From Hyphococcus sp. (lineage in GTDB: Bacteria > Pseudomonadota > Alphaproteobacteria > Caulobacterales > Parvularculaceae): 36,257 bases of DNA. The first letter of the stretch is position 1. Each line of letters begins with the position of its first letter. The translations under genes and the position numbers were made by a program. A model generated the notes under the pieces. The model was not told the DNA's origin and did no database searches. It worked only from the letters and a program-made list of their open reading frames with translations. Shown in pieces: positions 1 through 7,774 of the stretch. The stretch is from contig JAJFGD010000195.1 of assembly GCA_021776315.1 (NCBI GenBank), positions 1 through 36,257 on the forward strand. The letters are read 5' to 3'.

Positions 1-1
1 T

Positions 2-1378
2 TCCCTTGCCGACTTCGCCAAGCTGGTCGAGAGATTTGATGCTCGAGAAGTATCATTCGTGTCAGTGACGCAAGCATTTAATACGTCATCTTCCATGGGA
101 CGGTTGACGCTTAATGTACTGTTGTCCTTCGCCCAATTTGAACGCGAGGTCACTGCCGAGCGCATCAAGGACAAGATCGCCGCCTCCCGTCGAAAAGGCA
201 TTTGGACCGGCGGCAAACCGCCACTTGGCTATGACAATGTCGACAAGAAGCTGGTGGTAGTCGAGCAAGAGGCGGCAATCGTGCGCCGCATCTACGAGCT
301 ATATCTGGAGACTGGAAATGTGCGCGCCATCACCACCACGGGAAAAGAACAAGGATGGACCACCAAACTGCGCGCCAATGGCAAAGGTGGAAAGCCACTT
401 TCACGAGGACCGATCTATCACATATTAGCCAATCCGATCTACGCAGGCTTGATACGTCAGGGCAATGATCTCCACCCAGGCGAACAGCAGGCGATTATCG
501 ACCTAGACGTTTGGAACCGTGTTCAAGAAAAGCGGAAAGCCAATGCGCAATGGTCTGGCCAAATAAGAACCACGACCAGTCTTCTCACCGGAAAACTATT
601 CGCCAATGGCGAACGGCTAATACCAAGCCATACTTCCAAGCAAGGTAAGAAATACCGGTATTATGTCAGTCATGCGAACGCCGAGCCAGGAAAGGGCAAT
701 CGTTTGACCTTGAAAGCAACCGACCTCGAACAAGCAGTCGCCACGGCATTTGATTGTTGGGTCAGCAAAGCAAAGTCAGCGGCACTCGATCTGGTAAACC
801 CGGATACCTCGCCTGCGGTGATTGAACGCATTCAAGAATGCCTCACACGCCAAGTGACGGACACATCCGATACCACTTTGTCGGGCATACATCGCTGGAC
901 AACGCTGATCCGACGCGTCGACATCACCGATGACGCCATCGCAATAGCAGTTGAACCCAAGAAACTGGTTCAAATGCCCAAGCTACAAAAATATCTGCAA
1001 ACTGATTACGCCATCATGGCACGCACGAGCATGCACCATTGCGGACAGGAACGTCGTTTTTTACTTGGCGATGTTGAACAACAACGCACTCCCGATCCGG
1101 CGATCACGGGTCTACTTGCCCGAGCACATATTTGGAGAAACGCGTGGTTTGAGAACCCTGATGCAAAACTCTCAACAATCGTTGAGGCTACCGACACGGA
1201 CCGGAGCACGGTCAGTAAAACCATCCGCCTGGCGTTTTTAGCGCCCGACATTATTGAAGCGTTCCTCAATGGTTCTGCCCCCGCCGAAATCAATGCGGAA
1301 ACACTAAAGCGCCTTTCGCAGGTCCCCGCGAGTTGGACCGAACAACGACAACTGCTTGGCTTCGAAAAAATTCATTAA
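2..1378 (+). CDS. Large serine recombinase, 5'-truncated by window edge
   Basis: Site-specific DNA recombinase of the large serine family, which integrates or excises mobile elements. The frame is open from base 2, so the start codon and catalytic serine lie outside the window; the GTG at 59 is internal to the conserved catalytic domain (visible text: SMGRLTLNVLLSFAQFERE, then ERIKDKIAASRRKG). Next come the Recombinase domain (roughly residues 55-165 counted from base 59), a ribbon-like segment around residues 180-210 and a C-terminal helix-turn-helix-like tail (STVSKTIRLAFLAPDI) that I recognise from alphaproteobacterial members of this family. The gene points at the 3' end of tRNA-Val, 277 bp away, which fits the edge of an integrated element. 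Family assignment is firm; whether it is active cannot be judged without the N-terminus. Confidence 0.93.
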   Translation, partial: SLADFAKLVERFDAREVSFVSVTQAFNTSSSMGRLTLNVLLSFAQFEREVTAERIKDKIAASRRKGIWTGGKPPLGYDNVDKKLVVVEQEAAIVRRIYELYLETGNVRAITTTGKEQGWTTKLRANGKGGKPLSRGPIYHILANPIYAGLIRQGNDLHPGEQQAIIDLDVWNRVQEKRKANAQWSGQIRTTTSLLTGKLFANGERLIPSHTSKQGKKYRYYVSHANAEPGKGNRLTLKATDLEQAVATAFDCWVSKAKSAALDLVNPDTSPAVIERIQECLTRQVTDTSDTTLSGIHRWTTLIRRVDITDDAIAIAVEPKKLVQMPKLQKYLQTDYAIMARTSMHHCGQERRFLLGDVEQQRTPDPAITGLLARAHIWRNAWFENPDAKLSTIVEATDTDRSTVSKTIRLAFLAPDIIEAFLNGSAPAEINAETLKRLSQVPASWTEQRQLLGFEKIH

Positions 1379-1457
1379 GCCAAATCTGTTAGTTTCAAAC
1401 CAAATTTTCAGTTGCACCACTCATACTTCCGAGGGGTTTTTCTGACAGTCTGTATAA

Positions 1458-1519
1458 TGATGTTCTGTTGTGAGAACTTTGAACATCAAGCGTATTTTCA
1501 GTTGGTCGTCGAAATACGC
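1458..1519. repeat. Two tandem 8-bp inverted repeats between recombinase and tRNA-Val
   Basis: First repeat: TGATGTTC at 1458-1465 with its exact reverse complement at 1481-1488. Second repeat: GCGTATTT at 1490-1497 with its exact reverse complement at 1512-1519. The two hairpins abut with one base between them. A consensus -10 hexamer TATAAT lies at 1453-1458 but I see no good -35. They could be part of an attachment site of the adjacent recombinase or a small structured RNA; the sequence alone does not decide. Confidence 0.45.
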
Positions 1520-1637
1520 CTTTGGAGATTTCCACCCAAAACGCGCAAATCTTGAGTAATTGGAGATCTGAGAGACGGTGCGCTCGCCCGAAATCCCCCG
1601 GACATGCGGGCGTTTTGGCCAGTCTCCGTTGGTCGTC
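1501..1637. repeat. 10-bp direct repeat flanking the tRNA-proximal spacer
   Basis: GTTGGTCGTC occurs at 1501-1510 and again at 1628-1637, the second copy ending 18 bp before the tRNA-Val gene. It may be an element-end repeat, but 10 bp over 137 bp could also arise by chance. Confidence 0.25.
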
Positions 1638-1655
1638 TTCAAAGCGTGGACTGAA

Positions 1656-1731
1656 TGGTGGGCGGTGACGGGTTCGAACCGCCGACCCTCTCGGTGTAAA
1701 CGAGATGCTCTACCAGCTGAGCTAACCGCCC
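1656..1731 (-). tRNA. tRNA-Val (anticodon TAC)
   Basis: Read on the minus strand, the 7-bp acceptor stem GGGCGGT/ACCGCCC closes the cloverleaf. The D arm AGCTCAGCTGG, anticodon loop TTTACAC with anticodon TAC, and T arm GGTTCGAACC are all recognisable. The 3' CCA is encoded (1656-1658). The gene is 76 nt long. Its 3' end faces the recombinase, as is common for element insertion at tRNA genes. Confidence 0.97.
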
Positions 1732-1820
1732 GATTGCGCTAAACAGCGCGAAGGGCGCTTGTCCTACCGTGCGATGGATCACACCGCAAGCCAGAAAACG
1801 CCGAAAAATGCGGTCACTTA

Positions 1821-1860
1821 AACAAAACGCCAGCGCAAAGGAAAACCCTTGCCGCCGGCG
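1821..1860 (-). terminator. Rho-independent terminator after hupB
   Basis: On the minus strand a long GC-rich stem is formed by 1847-1860 with 1828-1841: about 13 pairs, one G-T pair, two single-base bulges and a 5-nt loop GTTTT. It is followed by TTTTGTT. It starts 22 nt after the hupB stop codon. Confidence 0.6.
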
Positions 1861-1882
1861 CTTGCTGAAACCGAAAACTAGT

Positions 1883-2155
1883 TTAGTTCAACGCGTCTTT
1901 TAGGCCTTTACCAGCTGAGAATTTTGGCTGGATTGACGCAGGGATCTGGATCGTTTCGCCGGTGCGTGGATTTCGGCCCTCACGCGCTTTGCGCTGAGCG
2001 GCAGAAAAGGTACCAAATCCGACAAGACGGACATCATCGCCGCCCTGAAGCGCCTTCGTGATCGAATCGAAAACCGCATTCACGGCGCGCTCTGCCTCGG
2101 ACTTACTCATGTCTGCTGCGTCAGCTACCTTATCGACAAATTCATTCTTGTTCAT
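1883..2155 (-). CDS. hupB: HU family DNA-binding protein
   Basis: Small basic nucleoid protein that bends and compacts DNA as a dimer. It has 90 residues, the normal HU length. It starts MNKNEFVDKVA and carries the family signature GFGTFSAAQRKAREGRNP with the DNA-binding arm (NPRTGETIQIPAS) at about residues 58-75. A GGAGGA-type ribosome site sits just before the ATG. It lies downstream of lon, as in many alphaproteobacteria, but here a chorismate mutase gene stands between them. A strong terminator follows. I am confident of the family; whether it is the only HU of this genome is unknown. Confidence 0.97.
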   Translation of the reverse strand: MNKNEFVDKVADAADMSKSEAERAVNAVFDSITKALQGGDDVRLVGFGTFSAAQRKAREGRNPRTGETIQIPASIQPKFSAGKGLKDALN

Positions 2156-2300
2156 TCCTCCGCCCTTTCTATTTTGTATTGGGATTGGGAGATAATTGCC
2201 TAATAATAGAGCTTATCACCCGCATTTCCGGCCGTGGCCAAGAAAAAATGGCTTAAAATAAGGGTTTGCTTTCCCCATCCACCCTATGTGTTTGTAATTA

Positions 2301-2639
2301 TTAAGCTTTTTTTTGGCTCTCAGAATGCTCAAATTCCCATATTTCGTGCTCATGGGCGATGCATCTGTCGATTAATTCGCGCCAAACGGGCTCGGCGATT
2401 CGTTTTGAAAGGCCCTGCCGCTCAGATTCGGCCAGGACTTTGGCGACCACATCCTCAATCCGCCAGGGCAATCTGACCTCGTCCTGGCGGGGTTTTATGC
2501 GACCGGCGGCCTCAATATATTGCTGTCGCTCAGCCAGCAGCGCCACCAGAATGCGATCTAAACGATCGATTTCGGCGCGCACCTCATCCATGACAACACA
2601 GTCTTGGGGGCTGGTTTTAGCTGGTGGCTGCTTCATCAT
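2301..2639 (-). CDS. Chorismate mutase (AroQ class)
   Basis: Predicted to convert chorismate to prephenate, the branch point towards phenylalanine and tyrosine. The protein is 112 residues and almost wholly helical. It shows the AroQ pattern in helix 1 (EVRAEIDRLDRILVALLAER), a second conserved stretch (RIEDVVAKVLAESERQGL) and a final helix with WRELIDRCIAHE. No signal peptide is seen, so it should act in the cytoplasm. The ATG at 2639 has no clear ribosome site, and a later ATG (2591) would remove 16 non-conserved residues. The lon terminator hairpin ends only about 25 bp upstream, so the gene depends on read-through or on a promoter I cannot see. Confidence 0.88.
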   Translation of the reverse strand: MMKQPPAKTSPQDCVVMDEVRAEIDRLDRILVALLAERQQYIEAAGRIKPRQDEVRLPWRIEDVVAKVLAESERQGLSKRIAEPVWRELIDRCIAHEHEIWEFEHSESQKKA

Positions 2640-2664
2640 TCTGATTTAGGCCAAGGAGCTCGTA

Positions 2665-2703
2665 TAAAAAAGGCGCGATCACCAACCATGGCGTCGCACC
2701 TTT
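2665..2703 (-). terminator. Rho-independent terminator after lon
   Basis: On the minus strand AAAGGTGCGA (2703-2694) pairs with TCGCGCCTTT (2678-2669): 10 pairs with one G-T, around a 15-nt loop. A run of Ts extends to about 2665. It begins 25 nt after the lon stop. Confidence 0.75.
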
Positions 2704-2728
2704 GTTTCTTATCGGTTTTAGCCCGGGA

Positions 2729-5119
2729 TTAGTGGGTCATAACTGGCGTATCATCGCCATCCGTGGTTGTTGCTGGACTATCGACAGGTTCTGTCCATTC
2801 AATAGGTGTCAGCTTTTGCGTCAAAGCATGGCTGAGGACCTCATCCACCGTCGAAACCGGGATGATTTTCAGCGCCCCTTTCACATTATCCGGGATATCC
2901 GCCAGATCTTTTTCATTCTCTTCCGGAATCAAGACCGTTTTGGTACCCGCTCTCAAGGCAGCCAAGAGCTTTTCTTTCAGGCCGCCAATGGCCAGGACCC
3001 GTCCGCGCAAGGAAATCTCGCCAGTCATGGCAATGTCCTTGTGAATTGGAACACCCGTGAGAACAGACACAATTGCTGTCGCCATCGCGACACCCGCAGA
3101 TGGCCCATCCTTCGGTGTTGCCCCTTCGGGGACGTGAATATGAATATCCGTCTTTTCAAACACCGGTGGTTCAATACCGAATTCCGTCGCCCGGCTGCGC
3201 ACATAAGACGATGCCGCTGAGACAGATTCCTTCATCACATCCTTCAGATTACCCGTGGGAGTCATGCGGCCTTTGCCAGTCATTTTCACCGCTTCAATCG
3301 TCAAGATGTCTCCACCAACCGATGTCCAAGCCAAGCCCGTAACAATACCGACCTGATCTTCGCCGTCGATTTCGCCATAGCGATATTTTGCAACACCAGC
3401 ATAGTCACCGATGTTCTCGTCGGTGACAGAAACCGTATCGACACCATCCGTCTCAAGCTCGCGAACCGCTTTACGGATAAGGCGCGCAATTTCACGCTCA
3501 AGATTTCGAACACCAGCTTCACGAGTATATCGACGAATGAGCGTCAACAAACCCTCATCAGTAACCGACCACTCGCCGTCTTTAATTCCGTGGTTTTCAC
3601 ATAGTTTCGGAATAAGGTGGCGACGGGCAATCTCTACTTTCTCGTCTTCCGTGTAACCAGGAATACGAATGATCTCCATTCGATCCAAGAGCGGTTGTGG
3701 CATGTTGAGACTATTCGCCGTCGTAATAAACATGACGTCGGAAAGATCGTAATCAACTTCTAGATAGTGATCCTGGAACGTTGCATTCTGCTCAGGGTCA
3801 AGCACCTCAAGCAATGCTGACGCTGGGTCACCGCGGAAATCATGACCCATTTTATCAATCTCATCGAGTAAGAATAATGGGTTTGATTTCTTTGCTTTCT
3901 TCATGGACTGAATGACTTTACCCGGCATCGATCCGATGTAAGTCCGACGGTGCCCACGGATTTCCGCTTCGTCACGAACGCCCCCAAGGGAAACGCGCAC
4001 AAACTCACGACCGGTCGCATTCGCGATCGACTTGCCAAGCGAGGTCTTACCGACGCCCGGTGGTCCGACGAGACACAAAATTGGTCCTTTGAGCTTGTTC
4101 ATCCGTTTTTGAACGGCGAGATACTCAACAATACGTTCTTTCACCTTTTCAAGCCCGTAGTGGTCCTCATCAAGAACATCTTCGGCCTTGTTCAAGTCAG
4201 ATTTTACCTTTGATCGGCTGCTCCAAGGTATAGACACCAGCCAATCGAGGTAATTTCTCACCACCGTAGACTCCGCTGACATAGGCGACATTTGGCGTAG
4301 CTTTTTCAGTTCAGAATCAGCTTTTGCCCGTGCCTCTTTGGTGAGCTTTGTCTTAGCAATTTTTTCTTCCAGCTCAGTCATCTCGTCGCGGCCATCATCG
4401 CCCTCGCCGAGTTCCTTTTGAATCGCCTTCATTTGTTCATTGAGATAATATTCGCGCTGGGTCTTCTCCATCTGTCGCTTGACGCGATTGCGGATTTTTT
4501 TCTCAACCTGCAAGACACTCATCTCACCTTCCATCAAGGCGTAGACGCGCTCAAGGCGTTCGCTGACGGAACTGATTTCAAGAAGCTCCTGTTTTTCTGA
4601 AAGCTTAATGTTGAGATGCGAGGCCACCGTGTCCGCAAGCTTTGCATATTCTTCAATTTGATTGATCGACACAATCACTTCAGGCGGGACACGTTTGTTC
4701 AGTTTTACATAAGATTCAAACTGCCCAACCACGGAACGGGCCAGCGCTTCGATCTCTGTGTCATCTTCGACAGCACCATCGATGAATTCTGCTTCTGCCT
4801 CAAAATACTCATCAGTACGCGTATATTGCGCAATACTGGCACGGGCCTCACCCTCGACAAGCACTTTGACCGTGCCGTCTGGTAATTTCAAAAGCTGTAA
4901 TACAGAAGCGATTACACCAATGTGATAAATTTCATCTTCAGCCGGATCATCGTCGCCCGCATCTTTTTGGGCTACCAGCAAAATCTTTTTGTCGTTTTGC
5001 ATGACGTTTTCGAGCGCATTCACAGATTTCTCGCGTCCGACGAAAAGCGGAACGATCATACCTGGGAACACGACAATGTCGCGCAACGGCAAAACAGGAT
5101 AAACTACAGTGTCACTCAT
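2729..5119 (-). CDS. lon: ATP-dependent protease La
   Basis: Cytoplasmic homohexameric AAA+ protease that degrades misfolded and regulatory proteins. With the ATG at 5119 it is 796 residues, the usual length. Order: N-terminal substrate domain (about 5-205), coiled linker, AAA+ module with Walker A GPPGVGKTS (about 352-360) and Walker B LFLLDEID (about 415-422), then the protease domain with catalytic Ser674 in DGPSAGVAM and Lys717 in GGLKEKLL. An upstream in-frame TTG at 5122 is possible, but AGGAG with 6-nt spacing favours the ATG. The intergenic region holds a candidate heat-shock promoter. Located clpX-lon as in many proteobacteria, and followed by its own terminator. Confidence 0.98.
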   Translation of the reverse strand: MSDTVVYPVLPLRDIVVFPGMIVPLFVGREKSVNALENVMQNDKKILLVAQKDAGDDDPAEDEIYHIGVIASVLQLLKLPDGTVKVLVEGEARASIAQYTRTDEYFEAEAEFIDGAVEDDTEIEALARSVVGQFESYVKLNKRVPPEVIVSINQIEEYAKLADTVASHLNIKLSEKQELLEISSVSERLERVYALMEGEMSVLQVEKKIRNRVKRQMEKTQREYYLNEQMKAIQKELGEGDDGRDEMTELEEKIAKTKLTKEARAKADSELKKLRQMSPMSAESTVVRNYLDWLVSIPWSSRSKVKSDLNKAEDVLDEDHYGLEKVKERIVEYLAVQKRMNKLKGPILCLVGPPGVGKTSLGKSIANATGREFVRVSLGGVRDEAEIRGHRRTYIGSMPGKVIQSMKKAKKSNPLFLLDEIDKMGHDFRGDPASALLEVLDPEQNATFQDHYLEVDYDLSDVMFITTANSLNMPQPLLDRMEIIRIPGYTEDEKVEIARRHLIPKLCENHGIKDGEWSVTDEGLLTLIRRYTREAGVRNLEREIARLIRKAVRELETDGVDTVSVTDENIGDYAGVAKYRYGEIDGEDQVGIVTGLAWTSVGGDILTIEAVKMTGKGRMTPTGNLKDVMKESVSAASSYVRSRATEFGIEPPVFEKTDIHIHVPEGATPKDGPSAGVAMATAIVSVLTGVPIHKDIAMTGEISLRGRVLAIGGLKEKLLAALRAGTKTVLIPEENEKDLADIPDNVKGALKIIPVSTVDEVLSHALTQKLTPIEWTEPVDSPATTTDGDDTPVMTH

Positions 5120-5300
5120 CAACCACTCCTCATGGCACTAGACCTGGGACCCCAGCATCTGGCCTGGGTAAAACATTCGCCTCCGGCCCAATTCGCAAAT
5201 CGTAATTTGCTCAGGCTTTCGCGCCGAAGACTATAGCTGCCATAGACAACAAAGCCGTTAAGACGCGGTCGATAGCCGATTACCGGCACCGGACGCGAAG

Positions 5301-5332
5301 GGTAATGTGGCGCGATTTGAGCCGAATTCAAG
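5301..5332 (-). promoter_or_regulatory. Candidate RpoH (sigma-32) promoter of lon
   Basis: Minus strand: CTTGAA at 5332-5327, a 16-nt spacer, then CCACATTACC at 5310-5301, resembling the heat-shock pattern CTTGAAA ... CCCCATnT. It lies between the clpX terminator and lon, about 180 nt from the lon ATG. lon is a heat-shock gene in relatives. The match is imperfect. Confidence 0.4.
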
Positions 5333-5352
5333 CCGCAGGTGCTGAACTGCGG

Positions 5353-5375
5353 AAAACCAGCGCTTTAAGCGCTGG
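5353..5375 (-). terminator. Terminator enclosing the clpX stop codon
   Basis: Minus strand: CCAGCGCT (5375-5368), loop TAA (5367-5365), AGCGCTGG (5364-5357), then TTTT (5356-5353). The 8-bp stem is perfect and its 3-nt loop is the clpX stop codon itself. A second hairpin, CCGCAG/CTGCGG at 5333-5352, follows immediately. The T run is short, so efficiency is uncertain. Confidence 0.6.
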
Positions 5376-6648
5376 CATCCGCTTCAACAGGCTCGTCTTT
5401 TCGATCCGCATAGATGTAAAGCGGCGTGGCGTTTCCTTCGATGACTTCGCCATTGACGACCACTTCGACGACACCCTCAAGGGTCGGCAATTCGAACATG
5501 GAATCGAGCAAAATGCCTTCCATAATCGACCGCAATCCACGGGCACCAGTTTTACGAAGAATCGCCTTTTTCGCGATTCCGACTTTAGCGTCGTCAGTGA
5601 AGGTCAGCTTGACATCTTCCATCTCAAACAACCGCTGATACTGCTTGACCAACGCATTCTTTGGCGTCGTCAAAATCTGTACCAAGGCATCTTCATCGAG
5701 ATCTTCCAAGGTCGCAATAACCGGCAAACGTCCAACAAATTCGGGAATAAGGCCAAAGCTCAATAAATCTTCTGGCTCAACTTCCTGGAGGACATCACCA
5801 ATTCGACGATCTTCAGGTGTGTTGACCTCGGCACCAAATCCAATGGACGAACCGACACCGCGCTTAGAAATCACTTTTTCTAGCCCCGCGAATGCACCGC
5901 CAACAATGAACAGAATATTCGTCGTATCAACCTGTAGGAATTCTTGCTGCGGATGTTTGCGACCACCTTGTGGTGGCACAGATGCAACCGTCCCTTCCAT
6001 GATCTTCAGCAATGCTTGCTGAACGCCCTCGCCAGAGACATCGCGGGTAATCGACGGATTGTCTGATTTGCGGCTGATCTTGTCGACCTCATCAATATAG
6101 ACAATACCGCGCTGGGCGCGTTCTACATTGTAGTCAGCTGATTGCAGCAGCTTCAAAATAATGTTCTCAACATCTTCACCGACATAACCAGCTTCAGTGA
6201 GTGTTGTTGCATCGGCCATCGTAAACGGCACATCGAGAATGCGCGCCAATGTTTGAGCAAGCAAAGTTTTACCTGAACCTGTTGGGCCAATCAGCAGAAT
6301 GTTGGATTTCGCCAATTCAACATCGTTGTTCTTCGCCGCATGGTTTAGGCGCTTATAATGGTTGTGAACCGCAACAGCCAGAACGCGTTTGGCCTGTGAC
6401 TGGCCAATGACGTAATCGTCCAAAACTTTATGGATTTGTTGCGGGCTCGGAACTCCGTCACCGGCTTTCACCAGAGATGACTTTGATTCCTCGCGGATGA
6501 TATCCATGCACAATTCAACGCATTCATCACAAATGAATACTGTTGGACCAGCAATCAGTTTTCTAACCTCATGTTGGCTCTTGCCACAGAATGAACAGTA
6601 AAGGGTGTTTTTCCCGTCACCGCTACTTTTACCGCCGATTTTGCTCAC
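5365..6648 (-). CDS. clpX: ATP-dependent Clp protease ATP-binding subunit ClpX
   Basis: AAA+ unfoldase that recognises tagged substrates and feeds them to ClpP. I place the start at GTG 6648 because TAAGGAG lies 10 nt upstream, giving [20 protein letters not shown] and 427 residues, close to family length; the ATG at 6678 lacks a ribosome site. Features: N-terminal zinc-binding domain with [14 protein letters not shown] and [10 protein letters not shown], Walker A GPTGSGKT, the pore-loop segment [10 protein letters not shown], Walker B YIDEVDKI and the sensor/C-domain region [12 protein letters not shown]. It follows clpP by about 200 bp on the same strand. The stop codon lies in a terminator loop. 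Identity is certain; only the start is inferred. Confidence 0.97.
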   Translation of the reverse strand: MSKIGGKSSGDGKNTLYCSFCGKSQHEVRKLIAGPTVFICDECVELCMDIIREESKSSLVKAGDGVPSPQQIHKVLDDYVIGQSQAKRVLAVAVHNHYKRLNHAAKNNDVELAKSNILLIGPTGSGKTLLAQTLARILDVPFTMADATTLTEAGYVGEDVENIILKLLQSADYNVERAQRGIVYIDEVDKISRKSDNPSITRDVSGEGVQQALLKIMEGTVASVPPQGGRKHPQQEFLQVDTTNILFIVGGAFAGLEKVISKRGVGSSIGFGAEVNTPEDRRIGDVLQEVEPEDLLSFGLIPEFVGRLPVIATLEDLDEDALVQILTTPKNALVKQYQRLFEMEDVKLTFTDDAKVGIAKKAILRKTGARGLRSIMEGILLDSMFELPTLEGVVEVVVNGEVIEGNATPLYIYADRKDEPVEADASA

Positions 6649-6851
6649 TTTTACCGAACTCCTTATCAGCGCCGCCATTTTAAGCGGACCGGGCTCCCCC
6701 AGCGCGATACCCGACCAAGACGGGACCGCCGTTTACTAGGGGCATGGTGCATGAAGGGCGCCATACCCCAGACATTTCCTCTATTCGACCATATTCCGCC
6801 CAGCACGATCAAGAATCCATTTCGTTTCTGGGTAAATGAATCTGGTAAATA

Positions 6852-7484
6852 TTAGTCCTCAGCCTCAGTTAATGGTGCTCTTTCGGACAAAACCTTGTCG
6901 ATAAGCCCAAAATCAACCGCCTCTTCAGGGGTCATAAAGTGATCCCGATCGAGGGTTTTTTCAATAGTTTCATAGGATTGGCCCGTATGTTCCACATAAA
7001 TCTCGTTCATACGGCGCTTCAATTTGATGATATCTTGCGCATGGCGCTCAATGTCAGACGCCTGCCCCTGGAACCCACCAGATGGCTGATGCACCATCAC
7101 ACGGGAGTTTGGCAGCGAAAACCGCAGATCTTTTTGACCCGCGGTCAGCAAAAGAGAGCCCATAGACGCCGCCATACCGATACACATCGTCGATACCGCA
7201 GGCCGGATATACCGCATTGTGTCATACATCGCGAGACCGGCTGAAACCGAGCCGCCGGGGGAATTAATATAAAGAGCGATCTCTTTTTTGGGGTTTTCCG
7301 CCTCTAGGAACAAAAGCTGAGCGACAATCAGCGTTGAAACCTGGTCATGGACCGGGCCAGACAGAAAGATAATCCGCTCTTTCAATAGCCGTGAGTATAT
7401 ATCGTATGACCGTTCACCACGGCTTGATTGCTCGACCACCATCGGTACGAGCGTATTCATGAAAATGTCCTGGGGATCTTTCAT
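6852..7484 (-). CDS. clpP: ATP-dependent Clp protease proteolytic subunit
   Basis: Serine peptidase that forms the two-ring tetradecameric chamber of ClpXP. It has 210 residues, as expected. The catalytic triad is visible: Ser107 in GMAASMGS, His132 in VMVHQPSGG and Asp181 in [11 protein letters not shown]. The head-domain motif [18 protein letters not shown] is also present. A short propeptide of about 15 residues is likely. It sits between tig and clpX on one strand, the common tig-clpP-clpX order, with about 290 bp to tig, long enough for its own promoter. I could not identify a convincing promoter there. Confidence 0.98.
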   Translation of the reverse strand: MKDPQDIFMNTLVPMVVEQSSRGERSYDIYSRLLKERIIFLSGPVHDQVSTLIVAQLLFLEAENPKKEIALYINSPGGSVSAGLAMYDTMRYIRPAVSTMCIGMAASMGSLLLTAGQKDLRFSLPNSRVMVHQPSGGFQGQASDIERHAQDIIKLKRRMNEIYVEHTGQSYETIEKTLDRDHFMTPEEAVDFGLIDKVLSERAPLTEAED

Positions 7485-7774
7485 TGACGTCCTCTTATAG
7501 CGGCGACTGATCGTCGGCGCTTTTGTTAATCGATAGCCTTAACATGGGTGCTCACCAGAACGGTTCTACCCCCAAAAAACGAGACTATATCGTATCCCGC
7601 TTAAGCGAGGGTTATTCTTTTGAAAAAGCAAGAAAATGTTCGCGATCGGGAACAATCACGGCAATATTTTTGCTCATAATGTGCCAAAAATGGAGCCGCA
7701 GGGGATCGTCCAGAAAAGCAACCGGCCTATCCTCTCGCTCGATTTGAAACCGGAACGAACCCGGATCAGACGAT

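Noticed and set aside
5120..5122. TTG codon as lon start
   Set aside because: The ATG three bases later has the better ribosome-site spacing and matches family N-termini.
5119..5331. 70-codon minus-strand frame ending at the lon start codon (TGATG overlap)
   Set aside because: It begins with TTG without a ribosome site, has no family resemblance and overlaps the candidate lon promoter and hairpins.
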